Positions 1-9,844 of a stretch of 64,000 nucleotides of DNA are shown piece by piece (position 1 is the stretch's first letter; the number at the start of each line of letters is the position of its first letter). The notes under the pieces were generated by a model. It saw only the letters and a program-made list of their open reading frames with translations, did no database searches and was not told where the DNA came from. The stretch is from Pseudomonas frederiksbergensis (GTDB lineage: Bacteria; Pseudomonadota; Gammaproteobacteria; Pseudomonadales; Pseudomonadaceae), in NCBI RefSeq assembly GCF_017114915.1, contig NZ_JAAUOE010000001.1, positions 245,193 through 309,192 of the forward strand, given 5' to 3'. Position numbers and translations under genes: made by a program.

Positions 1-2738
1 CGCATTGCCTCAAGCTTCCCGATCCGGTGGGGAGCGAGGACACTCTCTATTCGGCGAATTACCTGTCTTATCTGATAAGCCTGGCCAACAATTCCGACCG
101 GGATTTCACCGATGGATCGATTCCCAATGATTACCGGATGAATGTGGCACGCAACGTTTCCAAGACGTTGGTGGCCAGCAATCGCTCGCTGCGCATTGGC
201 CTGTCCACGTTCAACCTGAAGGTCGGCAACCATAAGAATGACGGCGGATATATCGTTCGTTCGGTCAGTGACTTGTCGCCCGTCAGCGGCACCGTCACCC
301 AGGCTCAGGCCGATGCCAACTACAACGAATTGATCGCCGGAATCGACGAGTTGAGCGCGCAGGCCAACACGCCGCTGGCGGAAGCCTATTACGAGATCAC
401 CCGCTATTTCCGTGGCATTACGCCATACAACAACTCGACGCCCACCACCTACACCAGTCCGATTCAGTATCGCTGCCAGAGAAATTATGGGGTGGTGATC
501 ACCGGTGGTTTGCCGACCTTCGACCACACCTTTCCGACCGACGATCCGCAGGATGACAGCGCGTTACCGAACTGGGATGGTATCAGCAGTAACGATGGCG
601 CAAATCCCTTGGGCGACAAGGAGGGCGACACCTTGTACCTGGATGACATCGCCAAGTTCGCCTTCGACATCGATATGCGCTCCACGGGAACCGATGCCGC
701 AGGCAAAAGCTGGAACGCCGTGGATTTTCCCCGGCAGAACATGAATACCTATACCGTGGGTTTTACCGCGGTAAACCAGATGCTGGCAGATGCTGCGACC
801 TACGGACAGGGAAGGTACTACCAGGCGATTGATGGTACGGGGCTGAACAGCGCACTTTCTTCGGCTTTAAGCGACATCACCGCCAAGGCCGGCTCAGGTG
901 GCAGCGGCGTGGCCAGCGGCACCACACTGACCAGTAACTCAACCTACTTCCAGACCACTTACGACCCCAAGGACTGGCGGGGCACCATCAAGTCCTTTGG
1001 CTTCACGTCGGCGGGCGCGGTGAACACAGCCGCGGTGCTGTGGACTACCGATACCACCATCGTGCCCGGCGCCACCGCACCAACCTACCAGTCCTGGAAC
1101 ACGCAGACCAACGCTGCTGTCACCCTGGCCTACAGCAATTTCTCCCCGGCCCAGCAGACTTCCCTCAGCCAGAGCTTGCCCACCGGCATCACCGGCAGCG
1201 ATCTGGTGGAGTGGAGCAAGGGCACTAACAGAACCGGGTTGAAAACGCGCAGCGTATTACTGGGCGACATCATCAATTCGCCACTTGTGCTGGCCGCGCC
1301 CACGGACCAGACCGCGTCCGATCTGGTGGGCGACACCACCTACAGCACCTACCTGGCCACCAAAGCAGCCAACATGAATGCCAGCCTGGTGGTGAACGCC
1401 AATGACGGCTTTGTAAATGTCATCAACTCGGCCAACGGTGTCAGGCGTTATGCCTACATGCCCTCCAGCGTGCTGCCATCATTGCGCTACATCGCTGATC
1501 CCACCTACATCAACGGTGTAAGCCACAAGTTTTTGGTCGACGGTCAGGTCGGTGTGTTCGATGCTCAACTCGATAGCGCCTGGAAAACCCTGGCGATTGG
1601 CGGAACAGGGGCGGGCGGCAAAACGTTCTATGCGCTGCAACTGTTCGACGCATCGGCCGGTAACGTGACTAAGGCGCTCTGGGAAATCAGTGCACCGGCC
1701 ATGGCCAGTACGGCGAACGTTTTCAATGATCTGGGTTATGCCTATGCACGCCCGGAAGTGGCACGCTTGGCTGATGGGCGCTGGGCTGCGTTTATCTCCA
1801 ATGGCTATGGCAGCAACTCCGGGGTGGCAGCGCTGTATGTGGTGGATATCCGCGATGGCTCGCTGATCAAGAAAATCGTGGTCGACAGCACGGAAACCAC
1901 CAATGGCCTGTCGTCGGTGAAGCTCAGGGTCAACTCGCAGAATGTCGTGCAGGCCGCCTATGGGGGGGACTTGAAAGGGCGGTTGTGGAAGTTCGATTTG
2001 AGTGGCGCCGCCGCCGATACCTGGGGCGTGGCGTTTTCCGGCAAGCCGTTGTTCACCACGGCGGGCGGCGCGACCCAGCCGATTACCGCGCAACCGTTAC
2101 TGGCGGATCACGCATCGGGCGGCAAGCAAGTGTTTTTCGGCACCGGCAAATTGAATGAGGCCGCCGACAAGACCAACAAGGATCTACAGGCGTTCTACGC
2201 GGTATGGGATGCCGAGGGGGGCTCAGGTCAAATCACTGTGTCCAGCTTGCAGGCGCAGGCGGTGACCGGCGTTTTTTCGGGCAGCACCGGGCAATTCATC
2301 ACCACCAGCCAGAACGAGGTGACCTACCCGGCAAAGAAAGGCTGGTACTTGCCTCTGGTATACAACAACGTGCTGACGGGGGAGCGGGTGATCAATCAGG
2401 CCACTTTAGTCTCGGAGCGAATCGTTTTTACCACGGCCAGTATGGACACCACGGACCCCTGTGCCGGCTTCGGCAGCGGCAAACTGGTCGAACTCGATGC
2501 GTTCAGCGGTAAGATGCTCAATTACGCGGTGCTCGACACCAATGCCGACGGGAAGGTCGACAGCACTGATACGATTTCCAGCGGGGTGATCTTCACCGGC
2601 GGTATTCCGACCCTGAACGCGGTCGTCAATGACGCAACCGGCAAGATTGTGAACGACTCTGGTGGCGGCATCAGCACGCTGGTGGAAAAATCCGGTGGCG
2701 GTAGCGGCCGTCGCATCATGTGGCGACAAATACAGTAA
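1..2738 (+). CDS. pilY1: PilY1, type IV pilus tip adhesin/assembly factor (5' end outside window)
   Basis: The open frame runs in from the left edge (in frame from base 3) for 911 residues, so the N-terminus is missing. The first part looks like the end of the von Willebrand A-like region; the rest is the PilY1 beta-propeller domain. A calcium-loop sequence D-x-N-x-D-G-x-x-D (DTNADGKVDSTD, bases 2535-2570) matches the Ca-binding site known in PilY1, which controls pilus extension and retraction. PilY1 sits at the pilus tip with the minor pilins and can act in surface sensing. The minor pilin gene pilE follows after 14 bp, consistent with one operon. No frameshift is seen in the visible part. 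Confidence 0.93.
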   Translation, partial: HCLKLPDPVGSEDTLYSANYLSYLISLANNSDRDFTDGSIPNDYRMNVARNVSKTLVASNRSLRIGLSTFNLKVGNHKNDGGYIVRSVSDLSPVSGTVTQAQADANYNELIAGIDELSAQANTPLAEAYYEITRYFRGITPYNNSTPTTYTSPIQYRCQRNYGVVITGGLPTFDHTFPTDDPQDDSALPNWDGISSNDGANPLGDKEGDTLYLDDIAKFAFDIDMRSTGTDAAGKSWNAVDFPRQNMNTYTVGFTAVNQMLADAATYGQGRYYQAIDGTGLNSALSSALSDITAKAGSGGSGVASGTTLTSNSTYFQTTYDPKDWRGTIKSFGFTSAGAVNTAAVLWTTDTTIVPGATAPTYQSWNTQTNAAVTLAYSNFSPAQQTSLSQSLPTGITGSDLVEWSKGTNRTGLKTRSVLLGDIINSPLVLAAPTDQTASDLVGDTTYSTYLATKAANMNASLVVNANDGFVNVINSANGVRRYAYMPSSVLPSLRYIADPTYINGVSHKFLVDGQVGVFDAQLDSAWKTLAIGGTGAGGKTFYALQLFDASAGNVTKALWEISAPAMASTANVFNDLGYAYARPEVARLADGRWAAFISNGYGSNSGVAALYVVDIRDGSLIKKIVVDSTETTNGLSSVKLRVNSQNVVQAAYGGDLKGRLWKFDLSGAAADTWGVAFSGKPLFTTAGGATQPITAQPLLADHASGGKQVFFGTGKLNEAADKTNKDLQAFYAVWDAEGGSGQITVSSLQAQAVTGVFSGSTGQFITTSQNEVTYPAKKGWYLPLVYNNVLTGERVINQATLVSERIVFTTASMDTTDPCAGFGSGKLVELDAFSGKMLNYAVLDTNADGKVDSTDTISSGVIFTGGIPTLNAVVNDATGKIVNDSGGGISTLVEKSGGGSGRRIMWRQIQ

Positions 2739-2752
2739 GTGAGAGTTGAGGC

Positions 2753-3154
2753 ATGCGCAGATCCAACCGAGGTTTTACCCTGATCGAAATCATGATCGTG
2801 ATTGCGATCATCGGTATCGTTATCACCATTGGCTACCCGAGTCTCACCGAGTACGTGAAAAAGGGCCGCCGCACTGAAGTTGCCGGGTTGCTTTCCGAGC
2901 AGGCGCAGATCCTCGAGCGTTTCTATTCGAAAAATAACGTCTACACCAATGCCACCGGTCTGAGCACCGGCAATGATTTCTATACCATCACCCCAACCCT
3001 GACCGATCAGACCTTCCTGCTGACGGCCACACGCAAGGCCGGTTCGACCATGGCGAGCGACAAGTGCGGTGATTTCACCCTTACCAATACCGGTGTCAGG
3101 AGCATGGTCAATGCCACGTCCGGCCTGACCACCAAGGATTGCTGGGGTCGCTGA
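2753..3154 (+). CDS. pilE: PilE, type IV minor pilin
   Basis: This 133-residue protein has a class III prepilin signal: a short basic leader MRRSNRG, cleavage before FTLIE, the conserved Glu5 of the mature chain, and a hydrophobic alpha-1 segment to about residue 30. Two C-terminal cysteines (KCGDF and DCWGR) should form the pilin D-loop disulphide. Minor pilins prime pilus assembly in the inner membrane and are cleaved and methylated by PilD, encoded at 24.8 kb. Position directly after pilY1 and before thiO fits pilE of the fimU-pilVWXY1Y2E cluster in Pseudomonas. Confidence 0.93.
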   Translation: MRRSNRGFTLIEIMIVIAIIGIVITIGYPSLTEYVKKGRRTEVAGLLSEQAQILERFYSKNNVYTNATGLSTGNDFYTITPTLTDQTFLLTATRKAGSTMASDKCGDFTLTNTGVRSMVNATSGLTTKDCWGR

Positions 3155-3210
3155 GTTTCTTTTTCGGGTGCCTTTTGCGCCCTCTGTCTATTGAACGGTT
3201 GGATCAAAAC

Positions 3211-4311
3211 ATGAGCAGGCAACAGCAAGTGGTGATTGTCGGTGGCGGGGTGATTGGCCTGCTGACGGCGTTCAATCTCGCGTCCGAAGTGCAGAGCGTC
3301 GTGCTGCTGGACCGTTCGAATGTCGGTCAAGAGTCGTCCTGGGCCGGTGGTGGAATCGTTTCGCCCCTCTACCCATGGCGCTACAGCCCGGCGGTCACTG
3401 CGTTGGCTCATTGGTCCCAGGATTTTTATCCACAGCTGGCGGAACGCCTGTTCGCCGCCACGGGTGTCGATCCTGAAGTGCACACCACCGGATTGTATTG
3501 GCTGGACCTGGATGACGAAGCCGAAGCGCTCGCCTGGGCCAAGCGGGAAAATCGTCCGCTGAAGGCTGTGGATATCTCTGCGGCGCACGATGCGGTGCCG
3601 GTATTGGGCACCGGTTTTTCGCGGGCGATCTACATGGCCGATGTGGCCAATGTGCGTAATCCACGGCTGGTGAAATCTCTCAAGGCAGCGTTGCTGGCGC
3701 TGCCGAACGTGACGATTCATGAGCAGTGCGAAGTCAGCGGGTTTATCCGTGAAGGCGCTGCGGTGGTCGGGGTACAGACCTCGATGGGGGCCATTGCGGG
3801 TGATCAGGTGGTTTTGACGGCAGGGGCCTGGAGCGGTGACTTGCTGAAAAGCCTGGGCCTGGAGTTGCCGGTCGAACCGGTCAAAGGCCAGATGATTCTC
3901 TACAAGTGCGCGGCGGACTTCCTTCCAAGCATGGTCTTGGCCAAGGGGCGTTATGCCATTCCCCGGCGCGACGGACACATTCTGATCGGCAGTACGCTGG
4001 AGCATGAAGGCTTCGACAAGACGCCGACCGACACCGCGCTGGAAAGCCTGAAGGCCTCGGCGGTGGAGTTGATTCCGGCGCTGGCGGATGCCGAGGTGGT
4101 GGGGCATTGGGCCGGGTTGCGGCCAGGGTCGCCGGAGGGGATTCCCTATATTGGCCGGGTGCCGGGATTTGACGGGCTCTGGCTCAACTGCGGGCATTAC
4201 CGCAATGGGTTGGTGCTGGCGCCTGCGTCGTGTCAGTTGTTTGCGGATGTGATGCTAGGGCGGGCGCCGATTATCGATCCTGCGCCATATGCCCCAGTGG
4301 GGCGGATCTGA
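3211..4311 (+). CDS. thiO: ThiO-type glycine oxidase (FAD-dependent)
   Basis: A 366-residue FAD-dependent oxidoreductase of the DAO family. The dinucleotide fold is at the N-terminus (VVIVGGGVIGLLTAFNLA, residues 7-24), and SSWAGGGIVSPLYPW follows at about residue 48. Near the C-terminus WAGLRPGSPEGIPYIG is the usual FAD-contact motif. ThiO oxidises glycine to the imine used for the thiazole ring of thiamine. I chose the ATG at 3211 because the Rossmann motif follows at once; an in-frame start at 3139 would overlap pilE and add 24 residues unlike the family. The neighbouring pilE and pilR match the usual Pseudomonas order. Confidence 0.9.
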   Translation: MSRQQQVVIVGGGVIGLLTAFNLASEVQSVVLLDRSNVGQESSWAGGGIVSPLYPWRYSPAVTALAHWSQDFYPQLAERLFAATGVDPEVHTTGLYWLDLDDEAEALAWAKRENRPLKAVDISAAHDAVPVLGTGFSRAIYMADVANVRNPRLVKSLKAALLALPNVTIHEQCEVSGFIREGAAVVGVQTSMGAIAGDQVVLTAGAWSGDLLKSLGLELPVEPVKGQMILYKCAADFLPSMVLAKGRYAIPRRDGHILIGSTLEHEGFDKTPTDTALESLKASAVELIPALADAEVVGHWAGLRPGSPEGIPYIGRVPGFDGLWLNCGHYRNGLVLAPASCQLFADVMLGRAPIIDPAPYAPVGRI

Positions 4312-4341
4312 CCGAGCGATATTTGTTGTTAGTCAGATCGC

Positions 4342-4412
4342 CTTCGCGGGCAAGCCTCGCTCCTACGGGGTTGAGTCGATCAACATGTTTGCGAATGACT
4401 GCCCGCGAAGGG
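4342..4412. repeat. REP doublet (REPIN-like) between thiO and pilR
   Basis: CCTTCGCGGGCAAGCCTCGC at about 4342 is matched by the inverted TGCCCGCGAAGG at 4400-4412. The same core occurs at 14765-14855. It lies between the 3' ends of convergent genes, where it may also slow transcription. Confidence 0.75.
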
Positions 4413-4416
4413 GCCC

Positions 4417-5763
4417 TCAATCCAGCCCCAACTTCTTGAGCCTGTAACGCATCGACCGAAACGACAGGTTCAACCGCTGAGCCGCCGCTGTGCGATTCCA
4501 GCGGGTTTCTTCCAGCGCCTGGAGAATGAGTTTGCGTTCGATGTTTTCCAGATAGGCTTCCAGGTTGTCGATCTGTGTCAGGTCCGGCACGTCGCCGTCC
4601 GGGTTGCAGTTACCTTCGGCCAGTCGCAGGTCGCTGGCTTCGATCTGTTTGTCCTCGCACAGTGTGTGGGCCCGCTCAAGCATGTTCTCCAATTCCCGCA
4701 CATTCCCCGGAAATCGATAATTTTTCAGTGCATCGAGGGCTTGGGGGTGGAGTCTTGCAGCGGGTTGGCCAGTGCCGGTCGCCAGTCGCTTGAGCATATT
4801 GTTGGCCAGAAGCTCAATGTCGTCGCGGCGTTCGCGCAAGGACGGCACCCGCAGTTCGATCACGTTGAGTCGGTAGTACAAGTCCTGGCGAAAGCGTTCG
4901 GCGGCGACTTCGGCACCCAGGTCTTTGTGGGTGGCGCAGAGGATGCGCACATCGACCACGGTTTCCTGTTGCCCACCGATGCTGCGAACGGCTTTCTCCT
5001 GAATCGCCCGCAGCAGTTTGACCTGCATCGCCAGCGGCAAGTCAGCCACTTCGTCGAGGAACAAAGTGCCGCCATGGGCGGCCTGGAACAGACCGGGTTT
5101 GTCTTCGATGGCGCCGCTGAAACTGCCTTTGCGATGGCCGAAAAATTCGCTTTCCATCAGTTCCGACGGGATTGCCCCACAGTTCACCGGGACGAACGGT
5201 CGGCTGGAGCGCGGGCCTTGTTCGTGGATCAGTCGGGCGACCAGTTCCTTGCCACTGCCGGACTCGCCACTGATGTACACCGGGGCCTGGCTGCGGGCCA
5301 GTTTGTCGATTTGTTTGCGCAGGTTGCGCATCGGCAGTGAGTCACCCAGCAGCCGACGGTCGATGGCGCTGCTGGCGCCGCCCGGCGCTGGCAAACTCAG
5401 GGCGCTGGTGACCAGTTCACGCAGGCGGGTGAGGTCGACCGGTTTGGTCAGAAAGTCGAAGGCGCCGGCCTTGAGGGCGTTGATGGCGGTCTCCAGGCTG
5501 CCATAGGCGGTGATCATCGCCACTGGCACTTGTGCATAGCACTGCTGGATGTGCTGCACCAGTGCCAGACCGGTGCCGTCGGGCAAGCGCATGTCGGTCA
5601 GGCACAGGTCGAACGTATCCCGAGCCAGCAGCGCCTGCGCCTCTGCGAGGTTGCGTGCGCTGAAGGTGTCGAGCTTCATCCGTCCCAGGGTTATTTCCAG
5701 GAGTTCGCGGATATCCGGTTCGTCGTCGACAATCAGGATTTTTTGCCGTGTGTTCGTGTTCAA
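4417..5763 (-). CDS. pilR: PilR, sigma-54-dependent response regulator of pilin expression
   Basis: A 448-residue NtrC-type regulator. The receiver domain spans roughly residues 8-120 with the acidic pair D13/D14 and phospho-acceptor D57 (LCLTDMRLPDG). The AAA+ domain follows, with Walker A GESGSGKE, the sigma-54 contact loop written GSFSGA rather than the usual GAFTGA, and Walker [13 protein letters not shown] Fis-type helix-turn-helix ends the protein (NRTAAAQRLNLSFRSMRYRL). I place the start at the TTG at 5763: it overlaps the pilS stop as TTGA and gives the expected short N-terminus; the ATG at 5853 would add 30 residues inside pilS. PilR activates pilA from a sigma-54 promoter such as the one at 28762. 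Confidence 0.93.
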   Translation of the reverse strand: MNTNTRQKILIVDDEPDIRELLEITLGRMKLDTFSARNLAEAQALLARDTFDLCLTDMRLPDGTGLALVQHIQQCYAQVPVAMITAYGSLETAINALKAGAFDFLTKPVDLTRLRELVTSALSLPAPGGASSAIDRRLLGDSLPMRNLRKQIDKLARSQAPVYISGESGSGKELVARLIHEQGPRSSRPFVPVNCGAIPSELMESEFFGHRKGSFSGAIEDKPGLFQAAHGGTLFLDEVADLPLAMQVKLLRAIQEKAVRSIGGQQETVVDVRILCATHKDLGAEVAAERFRQDLYYRLNVIELRVPSLRERRDDIELLANNMLKRLATGTGQPAARLHPQALDALKNYRFPGNVRELENMLERAHTLCEDKQIEASDLRLAEGNCNPDGDVPDLTQIDNLEAYLENIERKLILQALEETRWNRTAAAQRLNLSFRSMRYRLKKLGLD

Positions 5764-7349
5764 CTTTGTTTCCGTCCGTGAGCAAAGGTGATGCGAAAGC
5801 AGCCGCCGCCTTGGCGTGGTTTGAAGTCTAGGCGGGCCTGATTGCTTTCGCACAGCTCACGGGACAGATAAAGCCCCAGGCCAGTACCCTGGCTGCTGGT
5901 GGTGAAGAACGGTTCGAACAAGTGCGCGCGCTGGTCCGACGCCACACCGGGGCCATCGTCCAGGACTTCAAGGGTCGGCAGCTGGCTGTCCGGGTCGACA
6001 AACAATTCGAGCCAGGCCTGCGCCTTATCGTGATTCAGGGCGCTATGGCGCCAGGCATTGCGCAACAAATTGTCGAGAATCTGGGTCAGCTGATTCGGAT
6101 CCATCAAGGTTTTGAAGTCTCCCGAACCGATGCGCAGGTGGATTTGCTGACCTTCGGTCGCTCTTTCGCGGGTTTCGGTGACGAAGTGCTCCAGCCACGG
6201 CTTCAAATCGAGCCGTTGCGGCACGGTTTGCTGGCGGCGAGACAATTGCAGGACGTTTTCGATTACCCGATTCATTCGCTCAGAGTGGTCTTGAATAATC
6301 TGCGTCAGACGCCGATCCGCGCCGTTCAGTTCCTCGGATTCCTGCAGTAGCTGCGCGGCATGACTAATGGCGCCCAGTGGATTGCGGATCTCATGGGCAA
6401 TACCGGCGGTCAGGCGACCGAGGGCGGCGAGTTTCAGTTGTTGGGCCTGCTGGGCGATTTGGGCAAGGTCTTCGAGAAAGACCAGCGTCTGGTGGTGCGG
6501 GTTTTGGTCCAGGGCAATGAAGCTCGGTTGCAGGACCAGGCCATTGCTGGCGATTTTCAGGCTTTGCGGGCGCAACGTCGGGTTGTTGAACCACAGTTGG
6601 AGTCGCTCGACCAACGGCATCGAATGATCGTCGAGCAACTGACCCTCCAGTTTCTCCTGTCCCAGCAAGGTCAAAGCGCTGTGATTGGCCAATTGCACTC
6701 GCCGCTGGTCGTCGAGCACCAGAATGCCGGTGCGCATGCGCTGCAGGATCAGCGCGTTGAGCGCTTCGAGTCCGAGCACTTCGCTGGCTCGCTGCTCGGC
6801 CAGGGTTTCGCTGACCTCCAGTCGTCGGATCAAGCCTTGGACCAGCAATGCCGCGGCAAAACACAGGGCGCCGAGGGTGCCGGCTTGCAGGTAATCGTTG
6901 GGGCTGGCGGGGTGGCTGAAACTCAGCAGGAAGCTTAAACCCACGATACCGAGGGCACCGACCGCCGCAATCAACAGGCCGATTCGCCCGCGCAGCAGTG
7001 TATTGCCGATAGCCACCGACACGATCAACAAGTTGCCGATGGCGCTGGCCACGCCTCCTGCGGCGTAGAACAGGCCGCACAGCAGCAGGACATCGACCAG
7101 CGTCAGGCTGAACAGCTGCGCCGGACGCCGAGTGTTCCCCAGAAAGACCACCAGCAGGATGTTCAGCACCAGATACAACCAGCTGCCATTGCGCAGCAGG
7201 TCGTCATTGGCGAACGTCAGCAACTGGTTGTCCATGTTGCTGGAGATCAACAGCACCAGAGTGATGCCGACGCTTAAGCGGTAGAGGTGATAGAGGCGCA
7301 GCAGTCGCAGGGCCTGTTTGTTGCCGGGACTGGACGTCTCAGCGATCAC
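5760..7349 (-). CDS. pilS: PilS, membrane sensor histidine kinase
   Basis: This protein of about 529 residues begins with six hydrophobic segments (roughly residues 15-190), followed by a PAS-like linker and a HisKA/HATPase core. The H-box is GIAHEIRNPLGAISHAAQLL; N-box (LDNLLRNAWRHS), G1 (EVLDDGPGV) and G2 (GTGLGLYL) are present. PilS senses PilA in the inner membrane and controls phosphorylation of PilR. The GTG at 7349 gives the family-like N-terminus (VIAETSSPGNKQ); a TTG at 7370 is also possible. The gene overlaps the small upstream gene by about 11 bp and pilR by 4 bp, so the three are probably co-transcribed. Confidence 0.92.
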   Translation of the reverse strand: MIAETSSPGNKQALRLLRLYHLYRLSVGITLVLLISSNMDNQLLTFANDDLLRNGSWLYLVLNILLVVFLGNTRRPAQLFSLTLVDVLLLCGLFYAAGGVASAIGNLLIVSVAIGNTLLRGRIGLLIAAVGALGIVGLSFLLSFSHPASPNDYLQAGTLGALCFAAALLVQGLIRRLEVSETLAEQRASEVLGLEALNALILQRMRTGILVLDDQRRVQLANHSALTLLGQEKLEGQLLDDHSMPLVERLQLWFNNPTLRPQSLKIASNGLVLQPSFIALDQNPHHQTLVFLEDLAQIAQQAQQLKLAALGRLTAGIAHEIRNPLGAISHAAQLLQESEELNGADRRLTQIIQDHSERMNRVIENVLQLSRRQQTVPQRLDLKPWLEHFVTETRERATEGQQIHLRIGSGDFKTLMDPNQLTQILDNLLRNAWRHSALNHDKAQAWLELFVDPDSQLPTLEVLDDGPGVASDQRAHLFEPFFTTSSQGTGLGLYLSRELCESNQARLDFKPRQGGGCFRITFAHGRKQS

Positions 7350-7572
7350 GGGAGCCCGGGCCTTGCTCAAGGTGAGCCTGGCTGCAGTACCACTGTTGTT
7401 CGAGTTTCAGCGCGCGGTCACGGGGCAGATGCACACCGCAATGAGCGCAGCGAACCATGGGCGGAGCATCGTGCTCGCGCGGCGTATTGGTGACCGACGT
7501 CGGTCCCTTGAACTTGCGCCAGAACCATACGGCAGCGGCAATCAGAGCGATCCAGAACAATAGACGAAGCAT
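7339..7572 (-). CDS. PP0621-family small zinc-ribbon membrane protein
   Basis: A 77-residue protein with one N-terminal membrane segment (residues 3-18, LRLLFWIALIAAAVWFW) followed by two Cys pairs, CAHC at about 42-45 and C63 with H67 nearby, suggesting a metal-binding knuckle. It resembles the conserved hypothetical PP0621 family found upstream of pilS in pseudomonads. Its 3' end overlaps pilS, which points to translational coupling. Function unknown. Confidence 0.75.
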   Translation of the reverse strand: MLRLLFWIALIAAAVWFWRKFKGPTSVTNTPREHDAPPMVRCAHCGVHLPRDRALKLEQQWYCSQAHLEQGPGSRDR

Positions 7573-7661
7573 GGTGGGCGGCTTTTTGATTAATGAATGG
7601 GCAGTTTAGCCAAGGACGGGGCAGGCGCACAGCGCAATACGCTCCCCTGAAATCGGGCAAT

Positions 7662-7689
7662 AAAAAAGGCGCCTCGAAAGGCGCCTTCT
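7662..7689 (-). terminator. Rho-independent terminator after bamD
   Basis: Read on the minus strand, AGGCGCC-TTTCGA-GGCGCCT is followed by a run of T. It lies 19 bp past the bamD stop and separates bamD from the pilS group. Confidence 0.9.
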
Positions 7690-7707
7690 CGGTACAACAA
7701 CCCAGCG

Positions 7708-8730
7708 TCAGTCGAACACGCCAAAGGTCATGTAGCTGAACCACGAACGGTCGGTGCTGTTGGCTTCGGACTCGTGTTCCTCTTCTTCGATCACATCGCC
7801 GTGTTCATCTTTAGGCTTGAGCTCGTTCGGAATCGCGTCCTTGGCATCCTGGAACTGCTTCTGCACGTCCTGGTTGGCGCGGGTTTCGCCCGGCGGCAGC
7901 GGCGGACGGGATTCGATCAGGCCCAGGGTGGCCTTGCTCAACCACGAACGGTTGTCGGCTTCGTCTTTCGACGGCACGAACTGACCGTCCACCAGGCTCG
8001 GGTGGTTCGGGTAGTTGAGTTTCAGGGTTTCGAGGCTGGTCGCGGCCAGTTCGTCCAGGTGCAGACGCTGGTAGGCTTCGGTCATTACCGCCAGGCCGTC
8101 ACCGACCGAAGGGGTTTCCTGGAAGTTTTCCACTACGTAACGACCACGGTTGGCGGCGGCGACATAGGCCTGACGAGTCAGGTAATAGTCGGCAACGTGA
8201 ATCTCGTAGGCCGCCAGCAGGTTGCGCAGGTAAATCATGCGCTGCTTGGCGTCCGGCGAGTAGCGGCTGTTCGGGAAGCGGCTGGTCAGCTGCGCGAACT
8301 CGTTGTAGGAGTCGCGGGCAGCACCCGGGTCACGCTTGGTCATGTCCAGCGGCAGGAAACGCGACAGCAGGCCGACGTCCTGGTCGAAAGACGTCAGGCC
8401 CTTGAGGTAGTAGGCGTAATCGACGTTCGGGTGCTGTGGGTGCAGACGAATGAAACGCTCGGCGGCAGACTTCGCAGCCTCAGGCTCGGTGTTCTTGTAG
8501 TTGGCATAGATGAGTTCGAGTTGAGCCTGATCGGCGTAGCGACCGAACGGATAACGCGACTCCAGAGCCTTCAGCTTGGCTGTAGCGGCGGTGTAGCTAT
8601 TGTTGTCCAGGTCGTGCTGAGCCTGCTGGTACAGCTCGACTTCGCTCAGGTTTTCGTCTACGACTTCCTTCGATGAGCAAGCAGCGGTCAATGCGAGGAT
8701 GGCGATCAGCAGCAGGTGTTTCACTTGCAT
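7708..8730 (-). CDS. bamD: BamD (ComL), outer-membrane protein assembly lipoprotein
   Basis: A 340-residue lipoprotein. The signal peptide ends in the lipobox LTAAC with Cys18 as the acylation site. Tetratricopeptide-type helices fill residues 30-260 ([40 protein letters not shown]). BamD is the essential partner of BamA in beta-barrel insertion. The C-terminal 80 residues are acidic and low in complexity ([16 protein letters not shown]), a Pseudomonas extension. I chose the ATG at 8730 because it places the signal peptide at the N-terminus; longer in-frame starts run into rluD. The gene is divergent from rluD with 150 bp between them. Confidence 0.95.
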   Translation of the reverse strand: MQVKHLLLIAILALTAACSSKEVVDENLSEVELYQQAQHDLDNNSYTAATAKLKALESRYPFGRYADQAQLELIYANYKNTEPEAAKSAAERFIRLHPQHPNVDYAYYLKGLTSFDQDVGLLSRFLPLDMTKRDPGAARDSYNEFAQLTSRFPNSRYSPDAKQRMIYLRNLLAAYEIHVADYYLTRQAYVAAANRGRYVVENFQETPSVGDGLAVMTEAYQRLHLDELAATSLETLKLNYPNHPSLVDGQFVPSKDEADNRSWLSKATLGLIESRPPLPPGETRANQDVQKQFQDAKDAIPNELKPKDEHGDVIEEEEHESEANSTDRSWFSYMTFGVFD

Positions 8731-8881
8731 GGCGGCTTGCGTCCCTATGACGGCCGCTGTCTTGGGCGGGGCCGTCCTGTTATGATGAGTGCCCCGTTGA
8801 AAAGCCTCGGGGCAAAAGACGCCGTATTTAACCACAAGCGCGCAGCCGAAACCAAAGGCTGTGCCGACGCCTAGTCTGAGC

Positions 8882-9844
8882 ATGTCCGATAAAATTGAAC
8901 TTCGCGCAGAGGTGCCGTCCGAATTGGGCGGCCAACGCCTCGATCAAGTCGCCGCACAACTATTCGCTGAGCACTCGCGCTCGCGCCTTTCCGCCTGGAT
9001 CAAAGACGGCCGCCTGACTGTGGATGGGGCGGTTATCCGCCCGCGAGACATCGTTCACGGTGGCGCCATTCTTGAACTGACTGCCGAGCAGGAAGCTCAG
9101 GGCGAATGGATCGCTCAAGACATCGAGCTGGACATCGTCTATGAAGACGACGACATCCTGGTGATCAACAAGCCTGCGGGCCTGGTGGTGCATCCGGCCG
9201 CCGGTCACGCCGACGGCACCTTGCTCAACGCTTTGCTGCACCACGTGCCGGACATCATCAATGTGCCCCGCGCCGGTATCGTGCATCGCCTGGACAAGGA
9301 CACTACCGGTCTGATGGTGGTGGCCAAGACCATTCAGGCGCAGACACAACTCGTCACGCAATTGCAGAGCCGCAGCGTCAGCCGGATCTACGAGTGCATC
9401 GTGATCGGTGTGGTGACCGCCGGCGGCAAGATCAATGCGCCGATCGGTCGCCACGGCCAGCAACGCCAGCGCATGGCCGTGATGGAAGGTGGCAAGCAAG
9501 CCGTCAGCCATTACCGCGTGCTCGAGCGTTTCCGCTCCCACACTCACGTGCGGGTCAAGCTGGAAACCGGTCGTACGCACCAGATTCGCGTACACATGGC
9601 GCATATCAACTACCCGTTGGTCGGAGATCCTGCCTACGGCGGTCGTTTCCGTATTCCGCCGGCCGCCAGCGTGACCATGGTCGAATCCCTGAAGAATTTC
9701 CCGCGTCAGGCGCTGCATGCGCGCTTCCTGGAGCTGGATCATCCGACCACCGGTAAACGCATGAGCTGGGAATCGCCACTGCCGGACGACTTCGTCTGGT
9801 TGCTGTCGTTGCTCAAGCAAGACCGCGAGGCGTTCATCGGATGA
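8882..9844 (+). CDS. rluD: RluD, 23S rRNA pseudouridine(1911/1915/1917) synthase
   Basis: A 320-residue pseudouridine synthase with an N-terminal S4 RNA-binding domain ([29 protein letters not shown] region, residues 16-50) and the catalytic motif HRLDKDTTG carrying the nucleophilic Asp. It modifies helix 69 of 23S rRNA during ribosome maturation. The start at 8882 gives [11 protein letters not shown]; the in-frame site seven codons earlier has no better ribosome site. The stop overlaps the pgeF start as ATGA (9841-9844), so the two are co-translated. Confidence 0.95.
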   Translation: MSDKIELRAEVPSELGGQRLDQVAAQLFAEHSRSRLSAWIKDGRLTVDGAVIRPRDIVHGGAILELTAEQEAQGEWIAQDIELDIVYEDDDILVINKPAGLVVHPAAGHADGTLLNALLHHVPDIINVPRAGIVHRLDKDTTGLMVVAKTIQAQTQLVTQLQSRSVSRIYECIVIGVVTAGGKINAPIGRHGQQRQRMAVMEGGKQAVSHYRVLERFRSHTHVRVKLETGRTHQIRVHMAHINYPLVGDPAYGGRFRIPPAASVTMVESLKNFPRQALHARFLELDHPTTGKRMSWESPLPDDFVWLLSLLKQDREAFIG

